Under the pieces are notes generated by a model that had not been told where the DNA came from, ran no database searches, and saw only the letters and a list, made by a program, of their open reading frames with translations. A stretch of DNA of 6,397 bases, taken from the NCBI GenBank assembly GCA_028287455.1, contig JAQBPP010000308.1, forward strand, positions 1 to 6,397, in the 5' to 3' direction. Source of the DNA: Bacilli bacterium (GTDB lineage: Bacteria; Bacillota; Bacilli; Tumebacillales; JAQBPP01). This document shows, one piece after another, positions 4,792 to 6,397 of this stretch. Each line of letters opens with the position of its first letter. Position 1 is the stretch's first letter. The translations under genes and the position numbers were made by a program.

Positions 4792-5913
4792 CTAACCTGG
4801 AAGTTCAATCAGACTTTTCGGAAAGCTGGTCAGGGTTAGAACCCCATCGTCCGTAACCACTACATCATCCTCAATCCGCACTCCGCCAACTTCCGGCACA
4901 TAGGCACCCGGCTCAACTGTGAAAGTGACTCCCGGCACCAGTACAAAAGGGTTCTGGGCATGAATCGAAGGGAATTCATGAATGTCAATTCCTAGTCCGT
5001 GTCCAAGCCGATGCGTAAAATAGGGACCGTATCCCGCAGCTTCCAGTATCGACCTGGCAGCACGATCCACCTCGCTTGCAGCGACGCCCGGCCGAATCGT
5101 CTGGAGTGCCGTTTCATTGGCCAAACGAACCGCCTCATAAAGCTTCTTCTGCTCGTCGTTTGCGGAGCCCACGACAAATGTCCGCGTGATATCCGAACAG
5201 TACCCCTCGTAGATAATTCCGAAGTCCAGCAGCAGAAATTGTCCGGCACAGGTGGGTCGATCACTAGGAACCCCGTGCGGCAGGCTGCTTGACTCCCCAC
5301 TTAGCACCATAGTGGAAAACGACATACCTGTTGCACCAAATGCGAATGCACGCTCTTCAATCCACTTTACTAGATGTCGCTCAGTCATGCCAATCCGAAA
5401 GTAAGAACAAAATTTCTCCAAAATCTGGTCGGTAAGTTGACACGCATGCTTCATTTTAGCAACTTCATCTGCTGATTTAACCGCACGAACCTCTGCCAAA
5501 AATTGATCGAGTGCAAGAAACTTAACCGGCACTGTCTGGTCTGCATGAAGCTCCTGCTGCAGCGCCTCGAAGCGGAACACAGTCACGATTTCTTTTTCAA
5601 TTGCCACGCTGCGCAGCTGAGCAATGTGCTGAAACTGTTCGCACATGCGAGCGATCGGGGATTCCGAGTCCTGGTAATGCACGAGCCGCAGACCAAATGC
5701 GGCCGCTTTATCCGCTTCCAAAACAGGCACTAACAGCCAAGGATCGGCAGTCTGCTCAACAACCAGCGCAATCAATCGTTCATGCGGCTCGCACCAAAAG
5801 CCTGTCAAATAATAAATTTGGACTGGACTGGTGATCAGGCTGATCTGCACATCTTGCTGACTCATCCAGTTAGCCAACTTGTTAAAAGCCGTTTGATTCC
5901 GGAGCGTGGCCAA
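4792..5913 (-). CDS. M24 family Xaa-Pro aminopeptidase/dipeptidase
   Basis: A 373-aa cytosolic metallopeptidase of the pita-bread fold, near the usual 350-370 aa. The family removes an N-terminal residue before proline, or splits Xaa-Pro dipeptides, with two Mn or Co ions. An N-terminal creatinase-like domain (about residues 10-135, with ITSPVQIYYLTGF) precedes the catalytic domain. All five metal ligands are visible: Asp230 (LLLDFG), Asp241 (CSDITRTF), His305 (HRLGHGLG), Glu334 (TVEPGAY) and Glu348 (VRIEDD); His213 lies in LPHG. I choose TTG 5913 because AAGGAG lies 10 nt upstream. The frame is open to TTG 5958, but that overlaps the helicase stop. PepP-like and PepQ-like functions cannot be told apart here. 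It follows the helicase by 17 nt in one operon. Confidence 0.94.
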   Translation of the reverse strand: MATLRNQTAFNKLANWMSQQDVQISLITSPVQIYYLTGFWCEPHERLIALVVEQTADPWLLVPVLEADKAAAFGLRLVHYQDSESPIARMCEQFQHIAQLRSVAIEKEIVTVFRFEALQQELHADQTVPVKFLALDQFLAEVRAVKSADEVAKMKHACQLTDQILEKFCSYFRIGMTERHLVKWIEERAFAFGATGMSFSTMVLSGESSSLPHGVPSDRPTCAGQFLLLDFGIIYEGYCSDITRTFVVGSANDEQKKLYEAVRLANETALQTIRPGVAASEVDRAARSILEAAGYGPYFTHRLGHGLGIDIHEFPSIHAQNPFVLVPGVTFTVEPGAYVPEVGGVRIEDDVVVTDDGVLTLTSFPKSLIELPG

Positions 5914-5921
5914 GGTGCAGT

Positions 5922-5931
5922 CACTCCTTCC
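5922..5931 (-). promoter_or_regulatory. Ribosome binding site deciding the TTG start of the peptidase
   Basis: GGAAGGAGTG on the minus strand directly follows the helicase stop TAG (its G is shared) and lies 8 nt before TTG 5913. No other in-frame ATG, GTG or TTG near it has comparable spacing; the next ATG (5865) has no ribosome binding site. The arrangement suggests coupled translation with the helicase gene. Confidence 0.65.
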
Positions 5932-6397
5932 TAAGAATGAACATTTAATATGTCCCAAAACCTTGATTCTTCCTGTTTCAGCTTGCTGAACGATTTTCGG
6001 GCTCGGGTGGCCTTCCCCCCTAATTTTGCGAACCCTTGCTTTAATTCTTCATCCGTCTGACTTTCTTTCCAAACTTCAATCAGTAATTCTTCAAGCGATC
6101 GTTTACGATCAAGGTTGCCCAGGATCAGATCCAGTTCACCGACCACCAGTTCAAACAACCTGATTTTTCTCGCAAGCAAATCCAAGATATAAGTTTCGAT
6201 CGTGTCTTGCGCAACTACAGTATAGATGGATACATTCTTCTTTTGTCCCAAGCGGTGCACTCGCCCGATCCGCTGCTCCAATTTCATGGGGTTCCAGGGC
6301 AAATCCACGTTAATCACTTGATGACAAAATTGCAGGTTCTTGCCTTCACTGCCCGATTCGGTCGACAACAGCACCTGACAATCGGAGCGAAACTCCT
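5931..6397 (-). CDS. SNF2/HepA-family DEAD-like helicase, C-terminal part (cut by right edge)
   Basis: 154 C-terminal residues are visible; the gene begins beyond the right edge. The SNF2 helicase C-terminal lobe is clear: motif V in VLLSTESGSEGKNLQ and motif VI in EQRIGRVHRLGQ, with DLPWNPMKLEQ between them, all hallmarks of SWI2/SNF2 ATPases. A helical tail follows (DTIETYILDLLARKI, then a charged Lys/Arg/Glu-rich segment) and ends NVHS. Such proteins are DNA-dependent ATPases that remodel protein-nucleic acid complexes; bacterial HepA/RapA-like members act on RNA polymerase, but I cannot place this one in a subgroup. No methyltransferase or other defence gene is seen beside it. The stop lies 17 nt before the peptidase, so both genes share a transcript. 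Confidence 0.93.
   Translation of the reverse strand, partial: EFRSDCQVLLSTESGSEGKNLQFCHQVINVDLPWNPMKLEQRIGRVHRLGQKKNVSIYTVVAQDTIETYILDLLARKIRLFELVVGELDLILGNLDRKRSLEELLIEVWKESQTDEELKQGFAKLGGKATRARKSFSKLKQEESRFWDILNVHS

Noticed and set aside
5914..5958. Longer peptidase start at TTG 5958
   Set aside because: It would overlap the helicase stop and lacks a Shine-Dalgarno; AAGGAG sits correctly before TTG 5913.
5931..6397. SNF2 helicase as part of a phage-defence system
   Set aside because: SNF2 helicases occur in such systems, but the neighbours here are a peptidase and spore-coat genes. No methyltransferase, nuclease or DUF1998 partner is visible.

Overview
The window looks like chromosomal DNA from an endospore-forming member of the Bacillota (class Bacilli). 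The strongest reason is a complete spore-coat cluster, cotJA-cotJB-cotJC. Strong AGGAGG-type ribosome binding sites, TTG starts, a sigma-A-like promoter and a YqgP/GluP-like rhomboid protease agree with this. A relative of Effusibacillus, Tumebacillus or Alicyclobacillus is possible, but the sequence alone does not settle the genus.

Layout, left to right. (1) A small unrecognised plus-strand ORF (63-356) has an uncertain N-terminus. (2) A hairpin terminator (383-419) ends a minus-strand operon of a 77-aa NifU-type Fe-S scaffold domain and thioredoxin. A good promoter for that operon overlaps the stop codon of the next gene upstream, a membrane-anchored 201-aa protein with a possible roadblock/LC7-like C-terminal domain. 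(3) An unrecognised 178-aa plus-strand gene (1868-2404) runs tail to tail into the minus-strand rhomboid protease gene (2253-3587), with about 150 bp of coding overlap. (4) The cotJ operon (3732-4740) diverges from the rhomboid gene. It includes a 48-aa CotJA-like ORF that is easy to miss. The 144-bp intergenic space holds an inverted repeat and a tandem 14-bp direct repeat. (5) Facing cotJC is a minus-strand pair: the C-terminus of a SNF2/HepA-family helicase (cut by the right edge), followed 17 nt later by an M24 Xaa-Pro peptidase that probably starts at TTG.

Functional links. NifU-type protein and thioredoxin form a plausible Fe-S/thiol-redox pair. CotJA, CotJB and CotJC form an inner spore-coat module around a manganese-catalase-like protein with its predicted metal ligands intact. 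The helicase and peptidase are coupled by spacing rather than by an obvious shared pathway. I see no CRISPR array, insertion sequence, tRNA, rRNA or prophage signature, and no convincing new multi-gene system. The most interesting points are the antisense overlap at the rhomboid 3' end, the membrane-anchored roadblock-like protein, the repeats in the rhomboid/cotJ divergent region and the two unrecognised small proteins.
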